From Bacillota bacterium (lineage in GTDB: Bacteria; Bacillota; Clostridia; Acetivibrionales; DSM-2933), in assembly GCA_023441845.1 (NCBI GenBank), contig JAEZNF010000242.1:1-6030 (forward strand): a stretch of DNA of 6,030 bases, in the 5' to 3' direction. Both the position numbers and the translations under genes were made by a program. The notes beneath the pieces were generated by a model that worked only from the letters and a program-made list of their open reading frames with translations, was not told where the DNA came from and made no database searches. Of this stretch, positions 1-5,732 are shown piece by piece. The stretch's first letter is position 1. The number at the start of each line of letters is the position of its first letter.

Positions 1-303
1 CTTTTTGGTGCCTGTCTTATATCATTCGGAGTGTTTGCTTCAACCTTGACCGAGAGCCAGATAATAGCGGCGATAATCAGTTTTATAGGAATGCTTATAT
101 TTTTCATCTTATCGATATTTTCAGCATTTTTTGGTGGAAAAATAGCAACTGTTATCAACTGGATGGATTTGTACTCAAGGTATGTGGACTCTATGAACGG
201 TATCTTGAAAGTGAGTACCATTGTTTATTTCATAAGTTTTGTTTTTGTAATCCTGTTTTCTGCAGTTATTGTAGTTGAAAAAAGAAGATGGAGTCAGGGG
301 TGA
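1..303 (+). CDS. ABC-2 type transporter permease, GldF-like (C-terminal end, 5' partial)
   Basis: The reading frame is open from base 1 and ends at the TGA at 301-303, so only the last 100 residues of the protein are seen; its start lies upstream of the window. The visible part has hydrophobic segments around residues 1-13, 21-46 and 75-93 of the fragment, and ends in the basic tail EKRRWSQG. The central loop INWMDLYSRYVDSMNGIL, followed by a last helix and a C-terminal -E-x-R-R-W, is the pattern I know from the C-terminus of GldF-like ABC-2 permeases. The next gene is GldG-like and begins 5 bp downstream, which is the usual gldF-gldG order and strongly supports the call. The role is the membrane channel subunit of an ABC exporter or envelope complex; an ATPase gene is expected upstream, outside the window. 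The substrate cannot be inferred. A GTG codon at 31 is internal to the gene, not its start. Confidence 0.83.
   Translation, partial: LFGACLISFGVFASTLTESQIIAAIISFIGMLIFFILSIFSAFFGGKIATVINWMDLYSRYVDSMNGILKVSTIVYFISFVFVILFSAVIVVEKRRWSQG
296..302 (+). promoter_or_regulatory. Ribosome binding site deciding the GldG-like start
   Basis: AGGGGTG lies at the very end of the permease gene, overlapping its last codons, and is spaced 6 bases from the ATG at 309. It favours 309 over the in-frame ATG at 288 and implies translation of the second gene is coupled to that of the permease. Confidence 0.6.
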
Positions 304-308
304 TTAAA

Positions 309-1751
309 ATGGGGAATAATAAACATACCAGCTTGAAATATGGATCTTTATCCATCGTATCTATAATAGTGGTTATTGTAATAGCTGTTTTGGTAAATCT
401 TACCATGCTGAAATTGGATATAAAGGTAGATATAACACCAAATAAAATCTATTCAATTAGTGATAAGTCAAAAGATATTATAAAAAACCTTAATAAAGAT
501 GTAACGATTTACGGACTTTTTGATGAAGGTTCAATACCGAATGATGTATCGAATTCAATCGGCTATCAGACTTACAAGAAAGCGATTGAAATTCTTGATC
601 AGTACAAAAAGCTTTCATCAAAGATAACTGTAAAATACATTGATCCTGATAAGGAGCCGGCTATAATGACCGAGCTCGATCCTAATGGTACAAAGGCATT
701 GCAGAAAGGTGAATTTGTATTTGTATGCGGCAAAAATATTACCAAGGTATCAACAAATGACCTGCAGGCCAGCTATCAAAACCAGGAGGATGAGATGCTT
801 TTGACAAACTTCCTGACTGCCGAATATTCTTTTACAAGTTCCATTAAAAGAGTAGCCGCAGAAAAGGCGCCAACAGTATATTTTACTGAAGGACATCAGG
901 AGGCGCAGTATGACGCTCAATATAAATATATAAAGCAGACGCTTGAATCGGCAAGCTTTGAAACAAAGAGCATAAGTCTGATGTCGGTGGAAAAAATTCC
1001 TGAGGATGCAGAGGCTTTATTTGTCCTGTCTCCCAAGAAGGACTTGACACCTGATGAGCAGCAAATAATATATAACTATTTGAATAAAGGCGGAAAGGCA
1101 ATGTTCATGTTTGACTCAATTACGCCTAATACCAGCCTTCCGCAGTTTGATAAAGTCCTTAGCGATTTTGGTATGACTTTGAACTATGACAGAATCAAAG
1201 AGACAGATGAAAACAGACACATTCCCAATAGGCCAAATGACATCATTGTTTCTCCGGAAGTAAATGAAATAAATTCACGTGTTAATGATATGGGAATTCA
1301 GATGTTAATGTCCAATGCGAGAAGTATTAATATACTGAAGACCAAAAAGGACGGACTTACAATTACACCGCTTGTTAAGTCTAGTGATAAAGCTATAGGA
1401 GAGCAAGTTGACAAATCAAAGGGAGAAGACCTTAAGGGACCTCTTGTAGTAGCCGCTGCTGCAGAGTACAGCAGTATAGGGTCAAGAGTTGCAGTTATCG
1501 GTAATGCAGAGTTCTTCAGCGACCAGGCTGTAAACCAGTATGATACTTCCATGTATTTCTTCCTTAACGTTTCATCCTGGATTTTGGATAAGACGGATGA
1601 CCTGCAGATACCTCCAAAGGTTATGGACTCCCAGACGATTAAAATAAGCCAGAATGAAGCCAACATAACAATACTTATTCTCATAGTTGTAATACCGGTA
1701 TTGATTCTGGCAACAGGTATATTTATTTGGGTGAGGAGGAGACATCTATGA
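309..1751 (+). CDS. GldG-like ABC transporter auxiliary protein, membrane-anchored
   Basis: A 480-residue protein with an N-terminal membrane segment (about residues 13-34), a large extracytoplasmic domain, and a C-terminal membrane segment (about 452-474) followed by the basic tail RRRHL. Directly after the first helix comes DITPNKIYSIS (41-51), the family's D-[LI]-T-x-x-K-x-Y-[ST]-[LI]-S signature, and YFTEGH at 191-196 is another hallmark of the GldG / 'ABC_transp_aux' family. GldG is known from Bacteroidetes gliding machinery, but homologues are widespread in non-gliding bacteria next to ABC-2 permeases and DUF4340 genes, so gliding is not implied here. I chose the ATG at 309 because AGGGGTG (296-302) sits 6 bases upstream; an in-frame ATG at 288 would add seven residues but has only a weak, too-close purine run before it. 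The gene starts 5 bp after the permease stop and overlaps the next gene by 4 bp, so the three are almost certainly cotranscribed. Confidence 0.87.
   Translation: MGNNKHTSLKYGSLSIVSIIVVIVIAVLVNLTMLKLDIKVDITPNKIYSISDKSKDIIKNLNKDVTIYGLFDEGSIPNDVSNSIGYQTYKKAIEILDQYKKLSSKITVKYIDPDKEPAIMTELDPNGTKALQKGEFVFVCGKNITKVSTNDLQASYQNQEDEMLLTNFLTAEYSFTSSIKRVAAEKAPTVYFTEGHQEAQYDAQYKYIKQTLESASFETKSISLMSVEKIPEDAEALFVLSPKKDLTPDEQQIIYNYLNKGGKAMFMFDSITPNTSLPQFDKVLSDFGMTLNYDRIKETDENRHIPNRPNDIIVSPEVNEINSRVNDMGIQMLMSNARSINILKTKKDGLTITPLVKSSDKAIGEQVDKSKGEDLKGPLVVAAAAEYSSIGSRVAVIGNAEFFSDQAVNQYDTSMYFFLNVSSWILDKTDDLQIPPKVMDSQTIKISQNEANITILILIVVIPVLILATGIFIWVRRRHL
1734..1739 (+). promoter_or_regulatory. Consensus ribosome binding site for the DUF4340 gene
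   Basis: A perfect AGGAGG within a longer GAGGAGGAG run lies inside the final codons of the GldG-like gene (encoding part of its basic WVRRR tail). Its 8-base spacing to the ATG at 1748 fixes the start and rules out the in-frame TTG at 1727. Confidence 0.75.
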
Positions 1752-3139
1752 AGCTTGGAAGGAATGTTATTATTCTTTCAGTGCTGATGGTGATTATAGC
1801 AGGGGCTTTCATACTGTTGAATGTTTTTGATAAAAAGGAAGCTGTTAATAACACCGACTTGGATACTAATCAAGATGAAGGCCTTAAAATACTGTCCGTT
1901 AATGCGGATGATATGGTAGAAGTGACTTTGGAGAATGGTGATATAAAATACACTCTTACACATAATAACGATAAGTATGATATTACTTATCCTTCAGGTA
2001 TTAAATTTGATAATGAAGTGATTAATACCACATTTACCAATCTGTCTTCGCTTTCAGCAGACAAGGTGTTTAAGGATGACATAAATAATTTGTACAAGTA
2101 CGGACTTGATAAGCCGTCTACAGTTACTGTAAAGTTTAAAGACGGATCTACAAAAATTGTGGATATTGGAAAAGAGACTCCGACAAAAGACGGCGTTTAT
2201 GTGAATCTGAGGGGTACCGACAATATTTACGTATTAAGCCCATATTTTGCAGATACATTGAAGGTAGACGATGTGTATTTTAACGACAGAAGCCTGTATG
2301 AGCCAAAAAAGGAAGATATACTTGAGATTAGTGCACAAAGAGCTGGGGAACCGGTTTACACCATAAAGTCGGGAGACGAAAATTGGAGCATTGCAGCACC
2401 TGTCAGCGGAAATATCAATACAGAAAAGGTTGAGAGTTTGTTAAACTATTTTTCAACTCTTTCGGCCTCAAGTTATATTTCAAAAGCTTCAACAGACTTG
2501 AGCGTATACGGATTCGACAAGCCCTCATATGTTTATGAGGTAAAAGCAAAGACCGGTAACATTAAATTGATTTTGGGAAAAGAAAAGGAAAAGGACACCG
2601 ATATATACGGCATGATTGAAGGCAGAAAAGAAGTCTTTACTTTGTCGATGTCTACACTAAAGGGTTTCCTTGATATGCCTTTGAACGATTTGCTCGAAAG
2701 GCTTGTATATTGTGCAGATATTAGAGAAGTAAAAGATATGTCGGTAACAATGGACGGCAATACAACAAAATCTACAATTAGCCTTGATCCCGGCAATAAT
2801 AAGGATAAGGATAAATTTACCGTTAACGGCAAGGATGCAAGCGGAAAAGATAAGAACGGTGAGTTCTTATTCAGAAACTATTACAAGGCCGTGATCGGTA
2901 TTACGTTCAGTGACATTGATGTGGATGCCAAACCGACGGGAACACCGGAGGTAACCATTATATATAACTTGAACAAGGCTCCGGGCTCTGTGAAGCTTGA
3001 ATTGATCCCTGCAAGTGCAACCACATACTATGCTGTGATTGACGGTAAATACACAGGGAAAATTGTATCGAAGAAGGATTTTGACGAACCAGAAGGTATC
3101 AGACCGTGTTATAAAGCTATGATGGACAGTCTTAAATAA
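1748..3139 (+). CDS. DUF4340 domain protein, membrane-anchored, with internal repeats
   Basis: A 463-residue protein with one N-terminal membrane segment (about 7-27) and a long extracytoplasmic part. It contains two clear copies of a unit of about 136 residues: YGLDKPS at 118-124 and YGFDKPS at 254-260, followed at identical spacing by IGK (140-142) and LGK (276-278), then Tyr151/Tyr287 and LS at 163-164/299-300. This Y-G-[LF]-D-x-P...[IL]-G-K...Y pattern is the DUF4340 signature. Residues from about 328 to 450 look like a third, degenerate copy lacking the YGxDKP motif. DUF4340 proteins commonly follow GldG-like genes in ABC transporter operons; their biochemical role is unknown, and no catalytic motif is visible. 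The ATG at 1748 is chosen because AGGAGG (1734-1739) precedes it by 8 bases; an in-frame TTG at 1727 would put the start before that site. The ATGA overlap with the preceding stop indicates translational coupling. It is the last gene before a terminator. Confidence 0.88.
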   Translation: MKLGRNVIILSVLMVIIAGAFILLNVFDKKEAVNNTDLDTNQDEGLKILSVNADDMVEVTLENGDIKYTLTHNNDKYDITYPSGIKFDNEVINTTFTNLSSLSADKVFKDDINNLYKYGLDKPSTVTVKFKDGSTKIVDIGKETPTKDGVYVNLRGTDNIYVLSPYFADTLKVDDVYFNDRSLYEPKKEDILEISAQRAGEPVYTIKSGDENWSIAAPVSGNINTEKVESLLNYFSTLSASSYISKASTDLSVYGFDKPSYVYEVKAKTGNIKLILGKEKEKDTDIYGMIEGRKEVFTLSMSTLKGFLDMPLNDLLERLVYCADIREVKDMSVTMDGNTTKSTISLDPGNNKDKDKFTVNGKDASGKDKNGEFLFRNYYKAVIGITFSDIDVDAKPTGTPEVTIIYNLNKAPGSVKLELIPASATTYYAVIDGKYTGKIVSKKDFDEPEGIRPCYKAMMDSLK

Positions 3140-3164
3140 GAAATAATAAAGAGTTTGGAAGCTG

Positions 3165-3185
3165 TTAATTATCTTTAGTAATTAA
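3165..3185 (+). repeat. AT-only inverted repeat downstream of the DUF4340 gene
   Basis: TTAATTA (3165-3171) and TAATTAA (3179-3185) are perfect inverted copies around a 7-base loop. The stem is only A/T and there is no following T-run, so on its own it is a weak RNA structure. It sits 26 bases after the DUF4340 stop and directly abuts the strong hairpin that follows. Confidence 0.4.
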
Positions 3186-3211
3186 AAAACAACTCCGACA
3201 TAGAATTATAT

Positions 3212-3220
3212 TGATATAAT
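3212..3220 (+). promoter_or_regulatory. Extended -10 promoter element inside the terminator loop
   Basis: TGATATAAT is a perfect extended -10 motif (TG, one base, TATAAT at 3215-3220) for the main vegetative sigma factor. No good -35 box is seen at 16-19 bases upstream (the sequence there is around AACTCCGA), but extended -10 promoters tolerate this. The expected transcript start, about 3226-3228, would give a leader of roughly 18 bases that keeps the AGGAG ribosome binding site but lacks the left arm of the hairpin. Because TATAAT here is also one arm of an AT-rich inner stem, chance occurrence is possible. Confidence 0.45.
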
Positions 3221-3229
3221 GCTTATGTC

Positions 3230-3234
3230 AGGAG
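3230..3234 (+). promoter_or_regulatory. Ribosome binding site of the YkvI-family gene, located in the hairpin 3' arm
   Basis: AGGAG lies 10 bases before the TTG start at 3245. The same bases pair with CTCC (3193-3196) in the hairpin, so the site would be hidden in any RNA that includes the whole hairpin and exposed in RNA started within the loop. Confidence 0.55.
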
Positions 3235-3244
3235 TTGTTTTTAT

Positions 3245-4327
3245 TTGAGCACGGATTTTAAGAATATCTTTAAAGTAGCCTGTATTTATATGACAACAAT
3301 AATCGGAGCCGGATTTGCATCAGGGCAGGAAATAGTGAGATTCTTTTCGAATTATTACAAGGGAGGATTCTACGGCATTCTAATGGCTGGATTGTTGTTT
3401 GCTGTTATAGGTTATATTGTGCTGGATAAGGTATATAGAGAAAGAATAAGAAACTATGACGAATTTCTGTTTCCCACAGTCGGCTGGTTTTTTGGGTGGG
3501 TTATGGAAGTGGTAGTGGTCCTCTTTATGTTCTCGGTATTCTGCATTATGATAGCCGGTATGGGCGGGATAGTATCCGATAAGTTGAATCTTTCACCAGT
3601 TATAAGTGCTGTAATAATTTCTGCTGTCTGTATGGTTATTATGATGACCGATATTAAGGGGGTTGTCGCTCTTAGCACTTTATTGACACCTCTTTTAATA
3701 GTTGGAATTATAGGGGTCGGCTTATATATAATAGTGTTCAGGGATACTGCGGTTTTTAATATGGCCGGCTATTTCAGAAACGCAACGGACAATTGGTTTT
3801 TTTCTGCGCTTCTGTATGTCAGCTACAACAGTATAATGTCAATAGTGATTATGTGCGGCTTGCAGCCTTTATTGAAAACAAAGAAAACAGGAGCAATCGG
3901 AGGAATTGTTGGAGGGCTCCTGCTTTGCGTAATAGCATTGATTTTAAATACCGCCATATTCCTGTTTTATCCTGAAGCCGGGTTGAAAGAATTTCCTGTT
4001 CTTAATATAGTCGATAAGTACAATACTCATGTAAGCAACTTTTATACCTTTATTTTATGGCTTGCCATGTTTACATCAGCCGTAACATCGGGGTATTGTT
4101 TTGTTGACAGGGCAAAGAGCAAGGTAAAAATTAATTCAAAAGTTATAACATTGGCCGTATGTATCCTGGTTGTGCCTTTATCCTGCGCTGGATTTTCCAA
4201 CCTCATATCCACAATATATCCCATTTTCGGATATATCGGATTATTCATGATCTTTGCCGTGTTGATACAGGGCATAATTAAAAAACCTCAGGTTTATAAC
4301 GGCGGCAGTCTGAATGAACATAAATAA
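3245..4327 (+). CDS. YkvI-family polytopic membrane protein (putative transporter)
   Basis: A 360-residue, very hydrophobic protein with about ten membrane segments (roughly residues 8-30, 38-60, 78-108, 114-135, 139-164, 180-205, 217-243, 262-290, 299-323 and 326-345). The first helix carries IIGAGFASGQEI (19-30), an unwound-helix motif of the kind seen in the amino acid/polyamine/organocation (LeuT-fold) superfamily and typical of YkvI homologues. Length matches the family. The natural substrate of YkvI proteins is not established; a solute or amino acid transporter is inference from the fold. The start is TTG at 3245: the frame is closed upstream at 3212 and the next Met (residue 17) would cut into the first helix. 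The gene stands alone between two operons, preceded by the terminator/promoter composite and followed by a 183-bp non-coding gap. Confidence 0.85.
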   Translation: MSTDFKNIFKVACIYMTTIIGAGFASGQEIVRFFSNYYKGGFYGILMAGLLFAVIGYIVLDKVYRERIRNYDEFLFPTVGWFFGWVMEVVVVLFMFSVFCIMIAGMGGIVSDKLNLSPVISAVIISAVCMVIMMTDIKGVVALSTLLTPLLIVGIIGVGLYIIVFRDTAVFNMAGYFRNATDNWFFSALLYVSYNSIMSIVIMCGLQPLLKTKKTGAIGGIVGGLLLCVIALILNTAIFLFYPEAGLKEFPVLNIVDKYNTHVSNFYTFILWLAMFTSAVTSGYCFVDRAKSKVKINSKVITLAVCILVVPLSCAGFSNLISTIYPIFGYIGLFMIFAVLIQGIIKKPQVYNGGSLNEHK

Positions 4328-4330
4328 AGC

Positions 4331-4388
4331 GGCTTCATATATATAAAATTATCTGTTTTAAATAGGCTATCATATATGATAAAATTAT
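4331..4388 (+). repeat. Imperfect direct repeat in the YkvI-DUF5711 gene gap
   Basis: Two copies of a GGCT-(A)T-CATATAT-(G)-ATAAAATTAT unit are present, at 4331-4352 (22 bases) and 4365-4388 (24 bases). They differ by two single-base insertions in the second copy. The 12-base spacer is unrelated. Such a pair in front of a gene could be tandem operators or a small duplication; the high A/T content makes chance similarity less informative, but the shared GGCT ends argue for a real repeat. Confidence 0.5.
4368..4381. promoter_or_regulatory. 14-bp perfect palindrome, candidate operator
   Basis: TATCATATATGATA reads identically on both strands and lies inside the second copy of the direct repeat, 130 bp upstream of the DUF5711 start. 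Symmetry of this size is typical of sites for dimeric regulators. It also contains TATGAT (4375-4380), a 5/6 match to a -10 box, without a recognisable -35. No regulator gene is nearby to assign it. Confidence 0.35.
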
Positions 4389-4510
4389 TGTGCTGTATTT
4401 TTTAGCAGCACTATATTACATAAGACAAGCAGCTTTAAGTCTTTAAGGCACAGGTGTACAAACTTGAGCTTCAGGTTGTTTGCCGAAAAGATAAAATGGA
4501 GTGAAGATAC

Positions 4511-5722
4511 ATGGCACTGCCTCTAAACAGTTTAAATAACAAACCTGAAAATAAAAAAAACGGTTATTTTAATATAGTTTTATTCATCCTGCTGGTTATA
4601 TCGGTAATTTGCATTTCCTTTCTGGTGTACCTGAAAAGCCAGAATATAGATATAAGGAATACCAGTTTCAAAGATATTATGGAGTCCTTTTCCGCGGGAA
4701 ATAAAGACAGCGGGAAGTCCAAAACATGGGAAATAAAATATGATTATAGTGAGCACCATGTTTTTGCAGCGTATGACGGACTGGTAATAGAATGTTCAAA
4801 GAATAGTATCAGAGGCCTGAACAAAAATGAACAGGAGCAGTGGGTTGAGCAGATTACAGTGAATAATCCGCTTTTGAAGACTGCCGGTGAGTATCTCCTG
4901 GTTGGAGATATGGGAGGTAAGGAAATCTATCTCTTTAACGGTAAAAGCGTTAAATGGAACAAAAGGATGGACGGCAACATAGTAAACATCGACATTACTG
5001 ATGAAGGCTATATTTCGGTTTTAAATGAGACAAGCGGATATAGGGGAATGCTTACAGTGTTTAACCGCAATGGAAATGTTGTACTATCAAGAACCGTGCT
5101 GGAAAACTTTCCGCTCCTTGCGCGGGTTTCGCCCTCCGGTAAGCGGTATGTAATAAGCTGTATAAGCTCGATGGGTATACAAGCGGAAACCGGATTGATT
5201 TTCGGCAAATTGAGCTCCAAGGAAGATACCGAAATAACCCCGCAAAAGGAACAGTTGTTTCCCTTTGCATGGTATTTAAACAGCGACCTTCTGTGTACAG
5301 TGAGCCATTCATCTGTTATGTGCTTTGATCAGGACGGGAAAACAGCATGGGAAAACCAATTTGATGAAAATCAGGTATATTGCGCGGATATTTCGGAAGG
5401 TAAACATTTGGTTATGGTATTGCGGGATGATGCCAAATCAGGCAGTACTGCAAAAGGTGATAAAACCCTTGTAAGGATTTACGATAAAGAGGGAAAGGTA
5501 TACGGCGAAAGCAGTATAGAAGGAAAAGTCAAAAACATTAAAACTTACGGCAGCATGATTGCGGTTAATGCAGGAAGAGAAATATATGTTATAAGCCCGA
5601 AGGGAAAAATTTTGGATAAATGTTCATCAAAAACGGATGTATCGGAGCTGTTTTTTATAGATGGAAAAAACCTGGCACTGGTAACGAATAGTAAAATTAT
5701 TATAAATCAAATTAATTCTTAG
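4511..5722 (+). CDS. DUF5711 family protein: single-pass membrane anchor plus beta-propeller-like domain
   Basis: A 403-residue protein with a polar, basic N-terminus (1-18), one membrane helix (about 19-41), a linker (about 42-72) and a long extracytoplasmic region. That region is made of repeated beta-strand units of the type '[hydrophobic strand]-D-x-x-G-K-x-x-[WY]', for example IRGLNKNEQEQW, VMCFDQDGKTAW, VRIYDKEGKVYG and IYVISPKGKILD, resembling blades of a PQQ/WD40-like propeller. This architecture and the CvpA neighbour match DUF5711 proteins of Clostridia; I recall the family from general knowledge, and its function is unknown. Binding of a partner or wall ligand is inference. The ATG at 4511 is preceded by GGAG (4498-4501) at 9 bases. 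The stop TAG (5720-5722) overlaps the ribosome binding site of the next gene, indicating an operon. No enzymatic motif is visible. Confidence 0.75.
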   Translation: MALPLNSLNNKPENKKNGYFNIVLFILLVISVICISFLVYLKSQNIDIRNTSFKDIMESFSAGNKDSGKSKTWEIKYDYSEHHVFAAYDGLVIECSKNSIRGLNKNEQEQWVEQITVNNPLLKTAGEYLLVGDMGGKEIYLFNGKSVKWNKRMDGNIVNIDITDEGYISVLNETSGYRGMLTVFNRNGNVVLSRTVLENFPLLARVSPSGKRYVISCISSMGIQAETGLIFGKLSSKEDTEITPQKEQLFPFAWYLNSDLLCTVSHSSVMCFDQDGKTAWENQFDENQVYCADISEGKHLVMVLRDDAKSGSTAKGDKTLVRIYDKEGKVYGESSIEGKVKNIKTYGSMIAVNAGREIYVISPKGKILDKCSSKTDVSELFFIDGKNLALVTNSKIIINQINS

Positions 5723-5726
5723 GGGG
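5721..5726 (+). promoter_or_regulatory. Ribosome binding site of the CvpA-family gene overlapping the upstream stop
   Basis: AGGGGG begins inside the TAG stop codon of the DUF5711 gene and is 6 bases from the ATG at 5733. Ribosomes finishing the upstream gene would arrive directly at this site, which suggests coupled translation. Confidence 0.65.
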
Positions 5727-5732
5727 AAATAT

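Larger units (their letters stand above)
3184..3242 (+). terminator. Strong hairpin terminator ending the ABC/GldG/DUF4340 operon
   Basis: The left arm AACAACTCCGACATA (3188-3202) pairs with TATGTC (3224-3229) plus GGAGTTGTT (3231-3239), with a single bulged A at 3230. Pairing can be extended by A residues at 3185-3187 against T residues at 3240-3242. A second stem, ATTATA (3205-3210) with TATAAT (3215-3220), closes inside the loop around TTGA. The 3' arm runs directly into T-rich DNA (TTTTTATTT, 3238-3246), as in Rho-independent terminators. The A-run on the left side means it could also act on the opposite strand, although no gene there needs it. Unusually, the 3' arm contains the ribosome binding site of the next gene, so a role in controlling that gene is also possible. 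Confidence 0.75.
4328..4510 (+). other. Non-coding gap with hairpin and possible promoter of the DUF5711-CvpA operon
   Basis: This 183-bp gap has no convincing ORF. Besides the direct repeat and palindrome, it contains a hairpin with stem GTGCTG (4390-4395) and CAGCAC (4406-4411) around a T-rich loop. No T-run follows the hairpin, so it is a poor terminator, although it is the only candidate after the YkvI gene. A weak promoter can be proposed from TTGTGC (4388-4393) and TATATT (4412-4417) with an 18-base spacer, overlapping that hairpin. The remaining leader (about 4425-4497) shows short repeats of CTTTAAG but no riboswitch fold I recognise. Confidence 0.35.

Noticed and set aside
288..308. 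Earlier ATG for the GldG-like gene, overlapping the permease end
   Set aside because: Only a weak AAGAAG sits directly against it, whereas AGGGGTG is well placed for the ATG at 309.
1298..1684. Minus-strand open frame of 128 codons inside the GldG-like gene
   Set aside because: It lies wholly antisense to a well-supported gene, and its hydrophobic residues mirror the opposite strand's codons.
1727..1747. Earlier TTG start for the DUF4340 gene
   Set aside because: The consensus AGGAGG lies downstream of it and correctly precedes the ATG at 1748; the extra acidic residues GEEE come from the ribosome binding site itself.
3165..3185. AT-only inverted repeat as the operon terminator
   Set aside because: Its stem has no G-C pair and no T-run follows; the adjacent hairpin at 3184-3242 is far stronger.
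3793..3975. Short plus-strand frame inside the YkvI-family gene
   Set aside because: It is out of frame with a convincing membrane protein and has no ribosome binding site or recognisable product.
4425..4500. Possible riboswitch or structured leader before the DUF5711 gene
   Set aside because: Only short, weak pairings (for example AAGAC with GTCTT) are visible, and no known riboswitch core motif is present.
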